A stretch of 32,607 nucleotides of DNA from positions 1-32,607 of the forward strand of contig CANHDN010000013.1 of assembly GCA_947459415.1 (NCBI GenBank), in the 5' to 3' direction. The position numbers were made by a program, and so were the translations under genes. The notes beneath the pieces were generated by a model. That model was not told the origin of the DNA. It searched no databases and was given only the letters and a program-made list of their open reading frames with translations. Source of the stretch: Bacteroidota bacterium. Its GTDB lineage: Bacteria > Bacteroidota > Bacteroidia > UKL13-3. Below, piece by piece: positions 17,613 through 25,881 of this stretch. Position 1 is the first letter of the stretch, and every line of letters starts with the position of its first letter.

Positions 17613-18757
17613 ATATTCCTTTCAATAAGCCATACTTAACTGGTAAAGAAACACATTATATTTACCAAGCTGTTCAAAGCGGTAAAATATCTGGGGATGG
17701 TATGTTTACCAAAAAATGCCACGACTTTTTTGAATCTCATTTTGGCTTTCATAAATGTTTACTTACCACCTCTTGCACAGATGCTTTAGAGATGGCAGCT
17801 ATTTTGTTAGAGATAGTTCCTGGAGATGAAGTGATTTTGCCTTCTTATACCTTTGTTTCTACTGCCAACGCTTTTGTATTAAGGGGTGCTAATTTGGTTT
17901 TTGTAGATAGTGAAGCAAATAACCCTAATATGGATGTTGCTGCCATTGCATCACTTATTACACCCAGAACAAAAGTAATAGTACCTGTTCATTATGCAGG
18001 AATAGCTTGTGATATGGATGGGATTATGGAATTAGCAAAGCTTCATAATTTATTCGTTGTTGAGGATGCTGCACAAGCTATAGACTCCTATTATACCGGG
18101 AAGGATGGGGTCAAAAAAGCCTTAGGTTCTATCGGACATTTAGCGGCGTTTTCATTTCACGAAACTAAAAATATTATGAGTGGTGAAGGGGGAATGTTGG
18201 TTATTAATGATGCCAGGTTTGCTAATAGAGCAGAAGTAATTAGAGAGAAAGGAACCAACCGATCTGCTTTTTTTAGGGGAGAAATAGATAAATATGGCTG
18301 GGTTGATATGGGAAGTTCATTTTTGCCATCAGATATTTTGGCTGCGTTTTTATTTGCACAACTAGAGAGTTTAACGCTTATTCAACATCGTCGAAAAGAA
18401 ATTTGGGAAAATTATCAACAAGCTTTTAAAGTGCTTGCTGATAATGGTAAATTAGATTTGCCTCAAGTGCCTGTTTATGCTAGCAATAATGCGCATATGT
18501 ATTATGTATTATGTAAATCTTTGGAAGAAAGATCTGCACTTATTTCAGCTTTGAAAGAGTCGGGAGTAATGGCAGTATTTCATTATTTATCCTTACATTC
18601 TTCATCCTTTTATGCGGCTAAACACGGTGAAAGAAAATTGCCCCATTCAGATTATTTTAGCGATTGTTTACTTAGATTACCCATGTATTTTGAGTTGAGT
18701 AAGGAAGATCAAGCTCGCATTTGCGATGTAATTTTAGATTTTTATAATAAGCTATAA
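17597..18757 (+). CDS. wecE: dTDP-4-amino-4,6-dideoxygalactose transaminase
   Basis: PLP-dependent sugar aminotransferase of the DegT/DnrJ/EryC1 class. It converts a dTDP-4-keto-6-deoxyhexose to the 4-amino sugar. The whole sequence closely follows E. coli WecE: PSYTFVSTANAFVLRGA, IVPVHYAGIACDMDGIM, LFVVEDAAQAIDS, SFHETKN with the PLP lysine (Lys191), IREKGTNRSAFFRG and MAVFHYLSLHSS. Length 386 residues against about 376 in E. coli. It is the last gene of the frr-led block and overlaps the WecD-like gene. No RmlA/RmlB homologues, needed to make the substrate, are in the window. It faces the convergent GT-C gene across a 41-base gap with no clear terminator. Confidence 0.94.
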   Translation: MEATLNIPFNKPYLTGKETHYIYQAVQSGKISGDGMFTKKCHDFFESHFGFHKCLLTTSCTDALEMAAILLEIVPGDEVILPSYTFVSTANAFVLRGANLVFVDSEANNPNMDVAAIASLITPRTKVIVPVHYAGIACDMDGIMELAKLHNLFVVEDAAQAIDSYYTGKDGVKKALGSIGHLAAFSFHETKNIMSGEGGMLVINDARFANRAEVIREKGTNRSAFFRGEIDKYGWVDMGSSFLPSDILAAFLFAQLESLTLIQHRRKEIWENYQQAFKVLADNGKLDLPQVPVYASNNAHMYYVLCKSLEERSALISALKESGVMAVFHYLSLHSSSFYAAKHGERKLPHSDYFSDCLLRLPMYFELSKEDQARICDVILDFYNKL

Positions 18758-18798
18758 CTCTTTCAAAACCCCATCCATCTTCATGATAAGCTGGCCAG

Positions 18799-20229
18799 TT
18801 ATTGTTTTACAAAAATATGGTATTGTGTGGCTTTGTTTTGATTATTAACTAGGCTAAAAATAGTATCTTCTCGGAAGTCTTTGGTTAATCTTAATGAATC
18901 TAACTTCACATTTCTTTCTTCTGTCATCAGCAAGGAATCGAATACAAGTATGTCTCCTGTCTGCATGTTTATAGGAGGTACTTGTGCGCCAGGATAAAGC
19001 CATAATTCATCTTTAAATATATCTGCACCTGTAAACAAACCCATTTCCGTTTCAGAAAAAAAATATTGTTTATTAGCATGTTTTTGATGTAAATAAGGAA
19101 TTAATGTATTGCGTAAAAATTTATGCTGATTATTAACAAAAATCGCTTCTTTAAAATTGGTGGCTGCTGGATTGTTTAATGTTGGAAATACAAGGATGCC
19201 TGCCACATAAAAAGAAACAAATCTTTTACGATACACTGAATTAGATTTGTACCGCTCCGTTAGTGCATGAATACTTTGAATTGCTAAAATTCCACAAAGT
19301 GGGAAAATACTAACCAATACTCGGTTCAAACCCATGGAATTAAATATACCTAAGGCCCAGAATGCTGAATGTGCTGCAATAAATGCAATAACAATGCCAT
19401 AGCTTAGAAAAACTTTTGCCCAATGCATTTCTGATTTTTTCTTTGCCCATTCAATTGGTAAATAAACAAATGAAATAACAATCATAGCAAATGTAAATGG
19501 TTGAACGCAAAAGTATAATTGATTTACGAAATGTGTCCAATTCCCTTTGCCATAGACGCTGCTCATGGTGGCATAGGGGATTTTATTAAATACCCAAAAA
19601 AAATCCTGATAATAACTCCAGCCCACTAAGGAATAAAAAAGATGACCAGCTGCTAATACGGGTAAATATTTCCATCGCTTTTCAATAAGCAGTAATGTGC
19701 CAAAAACACCCACAATGATCAATCCTTCGGATCGAACAAATGGGAGAAATGAAACAATCAATAAGGATAAAAATATGTTATTAGTTAAGTAATAATATAC
19801 GGCGATAATAATGAGCAAGGCTGAAAGTGGTTCTGTTAATCCTGAAAGGGTAACGGGTAATAACAAGGGCATGGTAATAACAACAATGCCAGTAATGTAA
19901 TAATAATTATACTGAAGCACTTTGGCCGTACATGTAGCTATATATGCTGCTGTGATACTACATAAAATATTAAATAGCATCATTCCCTTCATGCCAAATT
20001 GAGCAAAAGGAGAACTGAGCACTGTGAATAAAGGCTTAGCCCAATGGTTGAAAAAGTAACTAGGGTTTTCCCAAGAAAGTTTAGCGTATAAATAATGAGT
20101 GGTGCTATCTCCCCCTTCACCCAAGCTGTCTCCAAGCATTCCAGCTGCTAAAAGTGCTGTTGAAAGTATAATAAAGATAGCCTTTGCAGCTAGTTCTGGA
20201 CTGGGGTTTTTAAGCTTTGAATAAGCCAT
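18799..20229 (-). CDS. Multi-pass membrane glycosyltransferase, GT-C type
   Basis: 476 residues with about ten to twelve hydrophobic segments and a soluble C-terminal part (about 370-476). The first extracytoplasmic loop carries [21 protein letters not shown], an acidic-residue loop like that of GT-C enzymes, followed by [13 protein letters not shown]. Internal [11 protein letters not shown] recalls mannosyltransferases of the PMT/ALG9 class. It should transfer a sugar from a polyprenyl-phosphate donor to an acceptor outside the cell membrane. It overlaps the upstream DPM1-type gene by 20 bases, and the pair makes a donor synthase plus user (inference). Acceptor and sugar are unknown. Confidence 0.75.
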   Translation of the reverse strand: MAYSKLKNPSPELAAKAIFIILSTALLAAGMLGDSLGEGGDSTTHYLYAKLSWENPSYFFNHWAKPLFTVLSSPFAQFGMKGMMLFNILCSITAAYIATCTAKVLQYNYYYITGIVVITMPLLLPVTLSGLTEPLSALLIIIAVYYYLTNNIFLSLLIVSFLPFVRSEGLIIVGVFGTLLLIEKRWKYLPVLAAGHLFYSLVGWSYYQDFFWVFNKIPYATMSSVYGKGNWTHFVNQLYFCVQPFTFAMIVISFVYLPIEWAKKKSEMHWAKVFLSYGIVIAFIAAHSAFWALGIFNSMGLNRVLVSIFPLCGILAIQSIHALTERYKSNSVYRKRFVSFYVAGILVFPTLNNPAATNFKEAIFVNNQHKFLRNTLIPYLHQKHANKQYFFSETEMGLFTGADIFKDELWLYPGAQVPPINMQTGDILVFDSLLMTEERNVKLDSLRLTKDFREDTIFSLVNNQNKATQYHIFVKQ

Positions 20230-20923
20230 ATTTTAGAATGCAATAAATTGCCCTAAACCCATCTTTCCAATTTATCTTTTTCCCTTCTGCATAGGTTCTG
20301 CCATAATATGAAATGCCAACTTCATAAATACGAATATTGGGTATTCTACTAATTCTAGCAGTTACTTCTGGCTCAAAACCGAAACGTTTTTCTTTGAGAT
20401 GAAGCGATTTGATAATAGGTGCTTTAAATAATTTGTAACATGTTTCCATATCGGTTAAGTTAAGATTGGTAAACATATTACTGCCAAAAGTTAATATTTT
20501 ATTTCCTATTGAATGCCAGAAAAATAATATTCTATGAGGCTTTCCTCCCATAAACCTGGAGCCATAAACAACATCTGCAAAACCATCCAAAATAGGTTTC
20601 AATAAAATATTTATTTCATTTGGGTCATATTCTAGATCGGCATCTTGCACAATGATATAATCTCCACTTGCTTCTTTAATTCCGGTATGAATAGCTGCTC
20701 CCTTGCCTTGGTTTATGCTGTGTTGAACAAATTTTATATGTGGTTTATTTTGCCTGTAAGCTTCAATTACCTCGGCAGTGTTGTCTTTAGAACAATCATT
20801 AACAATGACCAACTCTTTTTCTAAGTTATGAATAAGCGATACTGCTTCCACTTTATCTAAAATTTTGTGAATGGTGCGCGCTTCATTGTAGGCAGGAATG
20901 ATAATGCTTAATTTTTCTGGCAT
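20210..20923 (-). CDS. DPM1-type polyprenyl-phosphate glycosyltransferase (GT2)
   Basis: Soluble GT2 of the dolichyl-phosphate mannose/glucose synthase class. Motifs: [66 protein letters not shown] (DAD metal site), YGSRFMGG, and [12 protein letters not shown]. No C-terminal membrane helices, unlike the enzyme at 16011. The track starts at a TTG (20941); ATG 20923 gives [14 protein letters not shown], which is the normal family start and lies 15 bases after a perfect -7 box. It leads a two-gene unit with the GT-C protein that its stop overlaps. Confidence 0.92.
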   Translation of the reverse strand: MPEKLSIIIPAYNEARTIHKILDKVEAVSLIHNLEKELVIVNDCSKDNTAEVIEAYRQNKPHIKFVQHSINQGKGAAIHTGIKEASGDYIIVQDADLEYDPNEINILLKPILDGFADVVYGSRFMGGKPHRILFFWHSIGNKILTFGSNMFTNLNLTDMETCYKLFKAPIIKSLHLKEKRFGFEPEVTARISRIPNIRIYEVGISYYGRTYAEGKKINWKDGFRAIYCILKYGLFKA

Positions 20924-20938
20924 AGGATAACTTTGCTG

Positions 20939-20968
20939 CAAATTTAATCTTTGATGTTTAATTTCAAA
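20939..20968 (-). promoter_or_regulatory. Consensus promoter of the DPM1-type/GT-C operon
   Basis: On the minus strand: TTTG (20968-20965), an 18-base spacer, then TAAATTTG (20946-20939). Both elements match the Bacteroidota consensus TTTG / TAnnTTTG exactly. The ATG at 20923 follows 15 bases later. It is the best promoter match in the window. Confidence 0.75.
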
Positions 20969-20973
20969 GATTA
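20945..20973. repeat. Perfect 9-base inverted repeat over the promoter
   Basis: TAATCTTTG (20945-20953) and CAAAGATTA (20965-20973) are exact reverse complements separated by 11 bases. The right arm contains the -33 TTTG and the left arm abuts the -7 box, so it lies over the RNA-polymerase site rather than in the transcript. Operator for a dimeric regulator is one reading; chance in AT-rich DNA is another. Confidence 0.6.
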
Positions 20974-21090
20974 GAACGGTTTAATTTGTTGAGCTTCTGG
21001 TGCTGTGTAATTTGAGGTGTATTTATTGCATGCCATAAAATGAAGCAACATAATGTGTGCTAACATAAAGCTATTATACGATCTTTAAAA

Positions 21091-22377
21091 TTATTTGGGA
21101 GCTGAAGTGATAAAATGCCAAAAAATTTCAAAATCTGATTGCTCAGTTACTGCAGGCCAGCATGAATCATAGGTATATACATACTTTAAGTTAAAGATTA
21201 TTCCGGCTGCAAGGAAAATGATAGTGGCACTTCTGATCAGCTGTTTTTTATTGGCTAAAAATGTGCTTATTGCAATTGTAAATGGTATAGATAAAAATGG
21301 ATAGATGTCTACAAAACCTCTATGCCCAAATGAACAACCCAATTTGTATGCCCACCAGGAGGCATAAATATAAATACAACTAACTAATATGAGGAGTGTT
21401 AAAATCCCTAACTTTTTATCATTTTTATACAAAAAATAAAGTCCTACTATGCTAAGGATTATAATAGGATTAGTGGTGATCCAACCATTTTCAAATCCAA
21501 ACATAACTTCTATCCATTTAGGATTTAGCCAATAGATAAATCCTTCATTTTGGTAACTGTAAGTGAATGGCGTTTGGGTTAAATACAAATTGTAGATAAT
21601 TTGAGGACTAAGAATACAAAGAAATATTCCAATACCTATGAGCCAATCTTTAGTGCGTTTGTGAGTGAATAAGTCTTTTGTTGATGAAAATAATCCAATA
21701 CTCAGTAAAATAAATATGACATTAATCTGCCTGACCAAGATAATTAAAGAGGCAAATGCAATGATTAAAAACCAATATTTTAAGTCTTTTGATTTTTCAA
21801 ATTTTTTGAGTAAAAACAGCCAACATGAAAACAAGAAAAAGGTGTAAACATGAGAATATCCGCCTTCAAAAATAGTATAATAGTAAAGGTTGCTCCCTAA
21901 AAACAAACTTATTAAACTGAAAGTAACAAGCCTTTGATTGGAAAAATTGAGTAGAAATTGATTTAAAAAATATAAGCCTAATAACACATAAAACACACTG
22001 GCAAAATCAATGGCATTTTGATAAGGCATACTAAACCCATCTGTCTTTTTGTTTGATACAATCGCATAACTATGAGCTACCATGAAAAAAGGGCTTAACA
22101 ATACAGCTACTCCTACAGGATATTTTGATTGTATTTTGTTATTATTTGGATCTAAATAAAAGCCATTGCCAGTAAGTGAATCAACTTTTGATGGGAATTT
22201 ACTACTATTAAATTCATACAAAAACAAGGCAGGTAAGTATACATAATAACCTGCTTTGTCTGACATTATTTGGCTACTATAATGAAAGGGTTTTGAACGA
22301 GAATGTCTATTTAACGCAGCAAAAACTAATATAATGAAGAATATTCCCCAAATAATAAGTGTTTTTTTGTTTTGCAT
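21091..22377 (-). CDS. Multi-pass membrane protein, possibly GT-C related
   Basis: 428 residues with about eleven hydrophobic segments and an N-terminal signal-anchor (KKTLIIWGIFFIILVFAAL). The first loop, SSQIMSDKAGYYVYLPALFLYEFNSSKFP, has an acidic residue in the position used by GT-C enzymes, followed by KYPVGVAVLLSPFF. A WWAYKLGCSFGHRGFVDIYPF segment comes near the end. I do not recognise a defined family; membrane glycosyltransferase is a guess from topology and neighbours. It starts 32 bases downstream of the MacA-like gene on the same strand with no consensus promoter visible, so read-through from the export genes is possible. The 149-base gap downstream to the next promoter shows no terminator hairpin. 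Confidence 0.65.
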   Translation of the reverse strand: MQNKKTLIIWGIFFIILVFAALNRHSRSKPFHYSSQIMSDKAGYYVYLPALFLYEFNSSKFPSKVDSLTGNGFYLDPNNNKIQSKYPVGVAVLLSPFFMVAHSYAIVSNKKTDGFSMPYQNAIDFASVFYVLLGLYFLNQFLLNFSNQRLVTFSLISLFLGSNLYYYTIFEGGYSHVYTFFLFSCWLFLLKKFEKSKDLKYWFLIIAFASLIILVRQINVIFILLSIGLFSSTKDLFTHKRTKDWLIGIGIFLCILSPQIIYNLYLTQTPFTYSYQNEGFIYWLNPKWIEVMFGFENGWITTNPIIILSIVGLYFLYKNDKKLGILTLLILVSCIYIYASWWAYKLGCSFGHRGFVDIYPFLSIPFTIAISTFLANKKQLIRSATIIFLAAGIIFNLKYVYTYDSCWPAVTEQSDFEIFWHFITSAPK

Positions 22378-22409
22378 AACTTAAATATGCTTTGCTAAAT
22401 GATATTAAA

Positions 22410-23768
22410 CTAATCTTTTGATTTGCTATTGAATAACTCTTCTTTACTCACCACTTTAATGATGTCATTATGTTTAATAAACTTAGATACAGCGCTGTAA
22501 GGTCCAGTAATGGCGGTTTCTCCTACACTCATCCCACTAACAATTTGTATGTATTTATCGTCTTGTATACCTGTTTTAATTGACCTGATTTTTGCCTTGT
22601 TGTCTGTTTTAACAAATACAACTTCAATGTCTTCTGCGGGTTCAGCAGATGTTGCTTGATTTGATTCCTTTTTTTCTGAGGTGTCTAAAGCACTTGCTGG
22701 GCGCATGCTAACAGCTTCAATAGGTAAGGTTAATACATTTTCTGTTCTTTCAGTTTGAATATCTACACTGGCACTCATGCCAGGTCTAAAGACAGATTTA
22801 CGTTTTCCAAATTTAGCAGTTAAGTCTGCATAGCTGCTTCTCAAAATTCTAATTTTTACTATAAAATTAGTAACTTGATCACTGGTAGTTTGGTTAGATG
22901 TGGTAGCACTATTTGCAATTTCAGTAACTCTGCCCTTAAATTTTCTATTTGGATATGCATCTACTTCAATTTCTGCGGTGTCTCCAATACCTACCTTAAT
23001 GATATCATTTTCATTTACATCTACACTAACTTCCATGTCATTTAAATTAGCAATACGCATCATTTCTGTTCCTGCCATTTGCGAGGTTCCCACCACACGC
23101 TCACCTTGTTCAACACTTAACCTAGATACAATTCCACTTACCGGGGCATAAATATTGGTTCTGCTCAAATTCTTCCTGGCCTCTTTTAAAGAAGCCTCAA
23201 AACTTTTTACATTAAATTCTGCAGATGATACGGTCTGTTTAGCGGCCTCCACCTCTGCTTTGGCATTTACAAAGCTGCTTTTGGCTGTTTCAAATTCTCC
23301 ATCTGAAATTAACTTTTGTTGATACATTTTTTGATTTCTAGCGTATGCAGCATTTATTTCGTGGAATCTTGCTTCTGCTTGAGCCAATCTGGCCTTGGAG
23401 CTTGCCATGGCTGCTCGGGTATTGTTTAAAGATGCTTCAGATCTATCTAAGGCAGATTGATACAATTCTGGATCTATTCTGGCCATTAATGTTCCAGCAA
23501 TGACAGAGTCTCCTTCCTTTACATATAAAGCCATTATTTCACCAGACACATCTGAACTTATTTTTATTTCTTGTTCCGGTTGCACCCTGCCATTGGCAGA
23601 TACAGTTTCTACGATGGTTCTTAACTCAACCTCTGCCACACTTACAGAAATCCCATCTTTTTGTCCAATCCAACCAAGTTGTTTGCCAATTAAAGCAATT
23701 ACAATTAATGAACCTACTCCAATAAGGAGGTACTTCATCGTTTTATTATTCTTTTTTACTGTTTGCAT
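22410..23768 (-). CDS. Periplasmic adaptor (membrane fusion protein), MacA/HlyD type
   Basis: Links an inner-membrane pump to an outer-membrane TolC-like channel. A membrane anchor at about 12-30 (MKYLLIGVGSLIVIALIG) is followed by a lipoyl-like half (VSANGRVQPEQEIKISSDVSGEIMALYVKEGD), a long helical hairpin (about 105-190, rich in Ala, Lys and Glu), the second lipoyl half (NIYAPVSGIVSRLSVEQGE), and a beta-barrel part (NDIIKVGIGDTAEIEVDAYPN). The general plan fits MacA-like adaptors for ABC exporters. It follows the TolC-like gene by 6 bases. A MacB-type ABC permease or an RND pump would be expected next but is absent: the following gene is an unrelated membrane protein. ATG 23738 is a possible alternative start. 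Confidence 0.9.
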   Translation of the reverse strand: MQTVKKNNKTMKYLLIGVGSLIVIALIGKQLGWIGQKDGISVSVAEVELRTIVETVSANGRVQPEQEIKISSDVSGEIMALYVKEGDSVIAGTLMARIDPELYQSALDRSEASLNNTRAAMASSKARLAQAEARFHEINAAYARNQKMYQQKLISDGEFETAKSSFVNAKAEVEAAKQTVSSAEFNVKSFEASLKEARKNLSRTNIYAPVSGIVSRLSVEQGERVVGTSQMAGTEMMRIANLNDMEVSVDVNENDIIKVGIGDTAEIEVDAYPNRKFKGRVTEIANSATTSNQTTSDQVTNFIVKIRILRSSYADLTAKFGKRKSVFRPGMSASVDIQTERTENVLTLPIEAVSMRPASALDTSEKKESNQATSAEPAEDIEVVFVKTDNKAKIRSIKTGIQDDKYIQIVSGMSVGETAITGPYSAVSKFIKHNDIIKVVSKEELFNSKSKD

Positions 23769-23774
23769 GTTGTG

Positions 23775-25223
23775 TTAATATAATGGTTTTCCAAGGTAAA
23801 AATCAAGTACTTTTCTTCTAAAAACTAATTCGTATTTAGCTTGCGTAAAATCTGCCTCTGCGCGTATGTAGTTGTTTTTTGAATTTAAGTAGTCTGCCAG
23901 GTTTAATCCTCCTATTTCAAATTGTTTTTCAGAAACCTCAAACGCTTCTCTGTTTGCTTCTAAGTTGATTTTATTGGCATCAAATCGTTTAAACGCAGCT
24001 TTAAATTCTAAGTAAGATTGCGCGATAGTTCGGTAAACATTGTTCTTAGTGAGCTTCTCATTTAGTTTGTTACTTTCATAACTAATTTGAGATTTTTGAA
24101 TATTATTATGAATGGTTCCACCATTGAATATTGGGATACTTAAGTTTATGCCAATGTTACTGCCTAGATTTCTATTAAACTGAGTATTGAATGGGGTTAC
24201 AATATATGAATCATAACCAATGGGTCTGGCGGTATAAACTGGAATAGGAGTGCCATTGTATTCTCCGGCACCTATCAGGCTATTGGTAAAGTTGAGTTGC
24301 CCAACACCAGTTTGACTTTGCGTAGTGTAAAAAGAGTTTAAGTTTCCGTTTAAGGTAAGTCTTGGAGATTGAGCTCCTTTTGCAATTTGGTTTTGGATTT
24401 GTGCGCTTTTTGTGCGCCATTCTGCTGCTGCTAAATCTGGACTATTATTTGTAAATAAGGTGAAAATATCATCTATGCTTCGAGGCTCATCAGCAATGTT
24501 TAGTTCTTGGGTGTTTGGTTTTTCAATGGTATAGTTTGGTTCAGGTTTAACTTCTATCAACAGCCAAAGTTCTAAATAGGATTGGTTTAATGAATTTTGG
24601 GCATTTACCACAGCCAATTCTTCGTTTGATAATTGAGCTTTTAATTGCAAATACCTACTTTTATTGCTGCTCCCTAATTCATACATTTTCTGTTGTCTTT
24701 CTACTTGTGCTTTAGTAGCTTCAGTTCTATTTATAGAACTTTGGTAAAGTTCTATGTTTTGTAAGACACGCAAATAAGCATTGCAAACATTTAAGGTGAT
24801 GGTATTTTTATTTTGCTCTAAATCTTTTAAAGATGCTTTTAAAAGGGCCTCTTTAATGCGAACATTATTTATATTTTGAAAACCAGCAAAAAGAGGCATG
24901 CTTCCACCCAAGCCAAAGGAGTTAGTTCTAAAAGAAACATTTTCTCCTGCGATATTGGTGGTAGGATTAATGGCAAAACCTGTTTGCCAGTTATTATTGG
25001 CATTTAGGTTTAGGCTTGGTAATAGGGCTAGTTTACTTTGCGTTAAATCGTATTGGGCAGATTTGGTGCTAAGTATTTGTTGTTGGATGGTAATGTTTTT
25101 GCTAAAAGCTTGGTTTACGCAATCTGCTAAACTCCAAATTTCTTTTTGTTGCGCATTGACCGAAATAAATAGGAGCAAATAAATTGCTAAAAGGCTCGTA
25201 TTTTTTTTGAATATTTGAAGCAT
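23775..25223 (-). CDS. TolC-family outer-membrane efflux protein
   Basis: Outer-membrane channel for a tripartite exporter. The signal peptide MLQIFKKNTSLLAIYLLLFISVNA ends at AQQ. Two repeats of long coiled helices with intervening beta strands follow, as in TolC: the first starts at IWSLADCVNQAFSKNITIQQQILSTKSAQYDLTQSKLALLPSLNLNANNNWQTGF, the second at DDIFTLFTNNSPDLAAAEWRTKSAQIQNQIAKGAQSPRLTLNGN. Length 482 residues, normal for the family. It is the first gene of a unit with the MacA-like adaptor and is divergent from the deacetylase, with only 37 bases between the two start codons. Confidence 0.93.
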   Translation of the reverse strand: MLQIFKKNTSLLAIYLLLFISVNAQQKEIWSLADCVNQAFSKNITIQQQILSTKSAQYDLTQSKLALLPSLNLNANNNWQTGFAINPTTNIAGENVSFRTNSFGLGGSMPLFAGFQNINNVRIKEALLKASLKDLEQNKNTITLNVCNAYLRVLQNIELYQSSINRTEATKAQVERQQKMYELGSSNKSRYLQLKAQLSNEELAVVNAQNSLNQSYLELWLLIEVKPEPNYTIEKPNTQELNIADEPRSIDDIFTLFTNNSPDLAAAEWRTKSAQIQNQIAKGAQSPRLTLNGNLNSFYTTQSQTGVGQLNFTNSLIGAGEYNGTPIPVYTARPIGYDSYIVTPFNTQFNRNLGSNIGINLSIPIFNGGTIHNNIQKSQISYESNKLNEKLTKNNVYRTIAQSYLEFKAAFKRFDANKINLEANREAFEVSEKQFEIGGLNLADYLNSKNNYIRAEADFTQAKYELVFRRKVLDFYLGKPLY

Positions 25224-25252
25224 TGTTTAATTAAAATTAATTAGCTAGTGTG

Positions 25253-25260
25253 CAAAAATA
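25253..25260 (-). promoter_or_regulatory. -7 element of the TolC/adaptor operon
   Basis: Minus-strand TATTTTTG is an exact TAnnTTTG, 29 bases before the TolC-like ATG. It abuts the ATG of the divergent deacetylase, so the -33 region would lie inside that gene; no TTTG is found at the usual spacing there. Half-promoter support only. Confidence 0.4.
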
Positions 25261-25881
25261 ATGTTTAAATACAGAATCCCGTCATTTATTCAAAAGCTCT
25301 TTTCAAGCTATACTTGGAAGGTAAATACAAAGGATAAGCTGTTATTTTTAACTTTTGATGATGGTCCACATCCAGAAATTACCCCCTGGGTGCTATCTCA
25401 ATTGTCTGAATATGAGGCTAAGGCTACTTTTTTTTGTGTGGCAGATAATGTTCGAAAATATCCAGAAATCTACCAGCAAATCATACATGCAGGGCATGCT
25501 GTGGGTAATCATACTTACCACCATAAAAATGGATGGAACACAGATGTTGCTGAATATTTGGAGGATGTGGGTTTAGCAGAAAACTATATTCATAGTAAAT
25601 TATTTAGGCCGCCATATGGCAGAATTAAAAGGAAGCAAGCTAGATTTTTGTTGGATCGGTATGCCATTGTCATGTGGAGTCACTTAAGCTGTGATTACAG
25701 TATAGATTTAAATATGAAAAAGACTTTAAAGGCTATGAAGAAAATTGGAAACGGTAGCATTGTAGTTTTTCATGACAGTGAAAAAGCGTGGCATAATTTG
25801 GAGAAAATATTGCCTGAACTATTAGATCATTACCACCAACAAGGATTCAAAATGATGGCATTAAGCAAGGAGATTTGTTAA
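25261..25881 (+). CDS. NodB-type polysaccharide deacetylase
   Basis: CE4 family enzyme removing acetyl groups from N-acetylated sugars. All motifs are visible: TFDDGP (Asp33, Asp34), GNHTYHH (metal ligands His84 and His88), RPPYG (116-120), WSHLSCDYS, and VVFHDS with catalytic His171. At 206 residues it is little more than the bare catalytic domain. There is no signal peptide or membrane anchor, so as read it would be cytoplasmic or exported by an unseen route. The gene overlaps the next, a processive-type GT2, by one base (TAATG), recalling the NodB/NodC and PgaB/PgaC pairings of deacetylase with N-acetylglucosaminyl polymerase (inference). Substrate unknown. Confidence 0.92.
   Translation: MFKYRIPSFIQKLFSSYTWKVNTKDKLLFLTFDDGPHPEITPWVLSQLSEYEAKATFFCVADNVRKYPEIYQQIIHAGHAVGNHTYHHKNGWNTDVAEYLEDVGLAENYIHSKLFRPPYGRIKRKQARFLLDRYAIVMWSHLSCDYSIDLNMKKTLKAMKKIGNGSIVVFHDSEKAWHNLEKILPELLDHYHQQGFKMMALSKEIC

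Noticed and set aside
20974-21090. tRNA, small RNA or small gene in the gap between the two minus-strand glycan units
   Set aside because: No cloverleaf, no ORF of useful length and no hairpin with a T run; I see nothing definite in it.
22900-23151. 83-residue plus-strand ORF, and others at 23500-23778 and 24898-25182
   Set aside because: Shadows of the adaptor and TolC-like genes, whose own reading frames carry complete family features.
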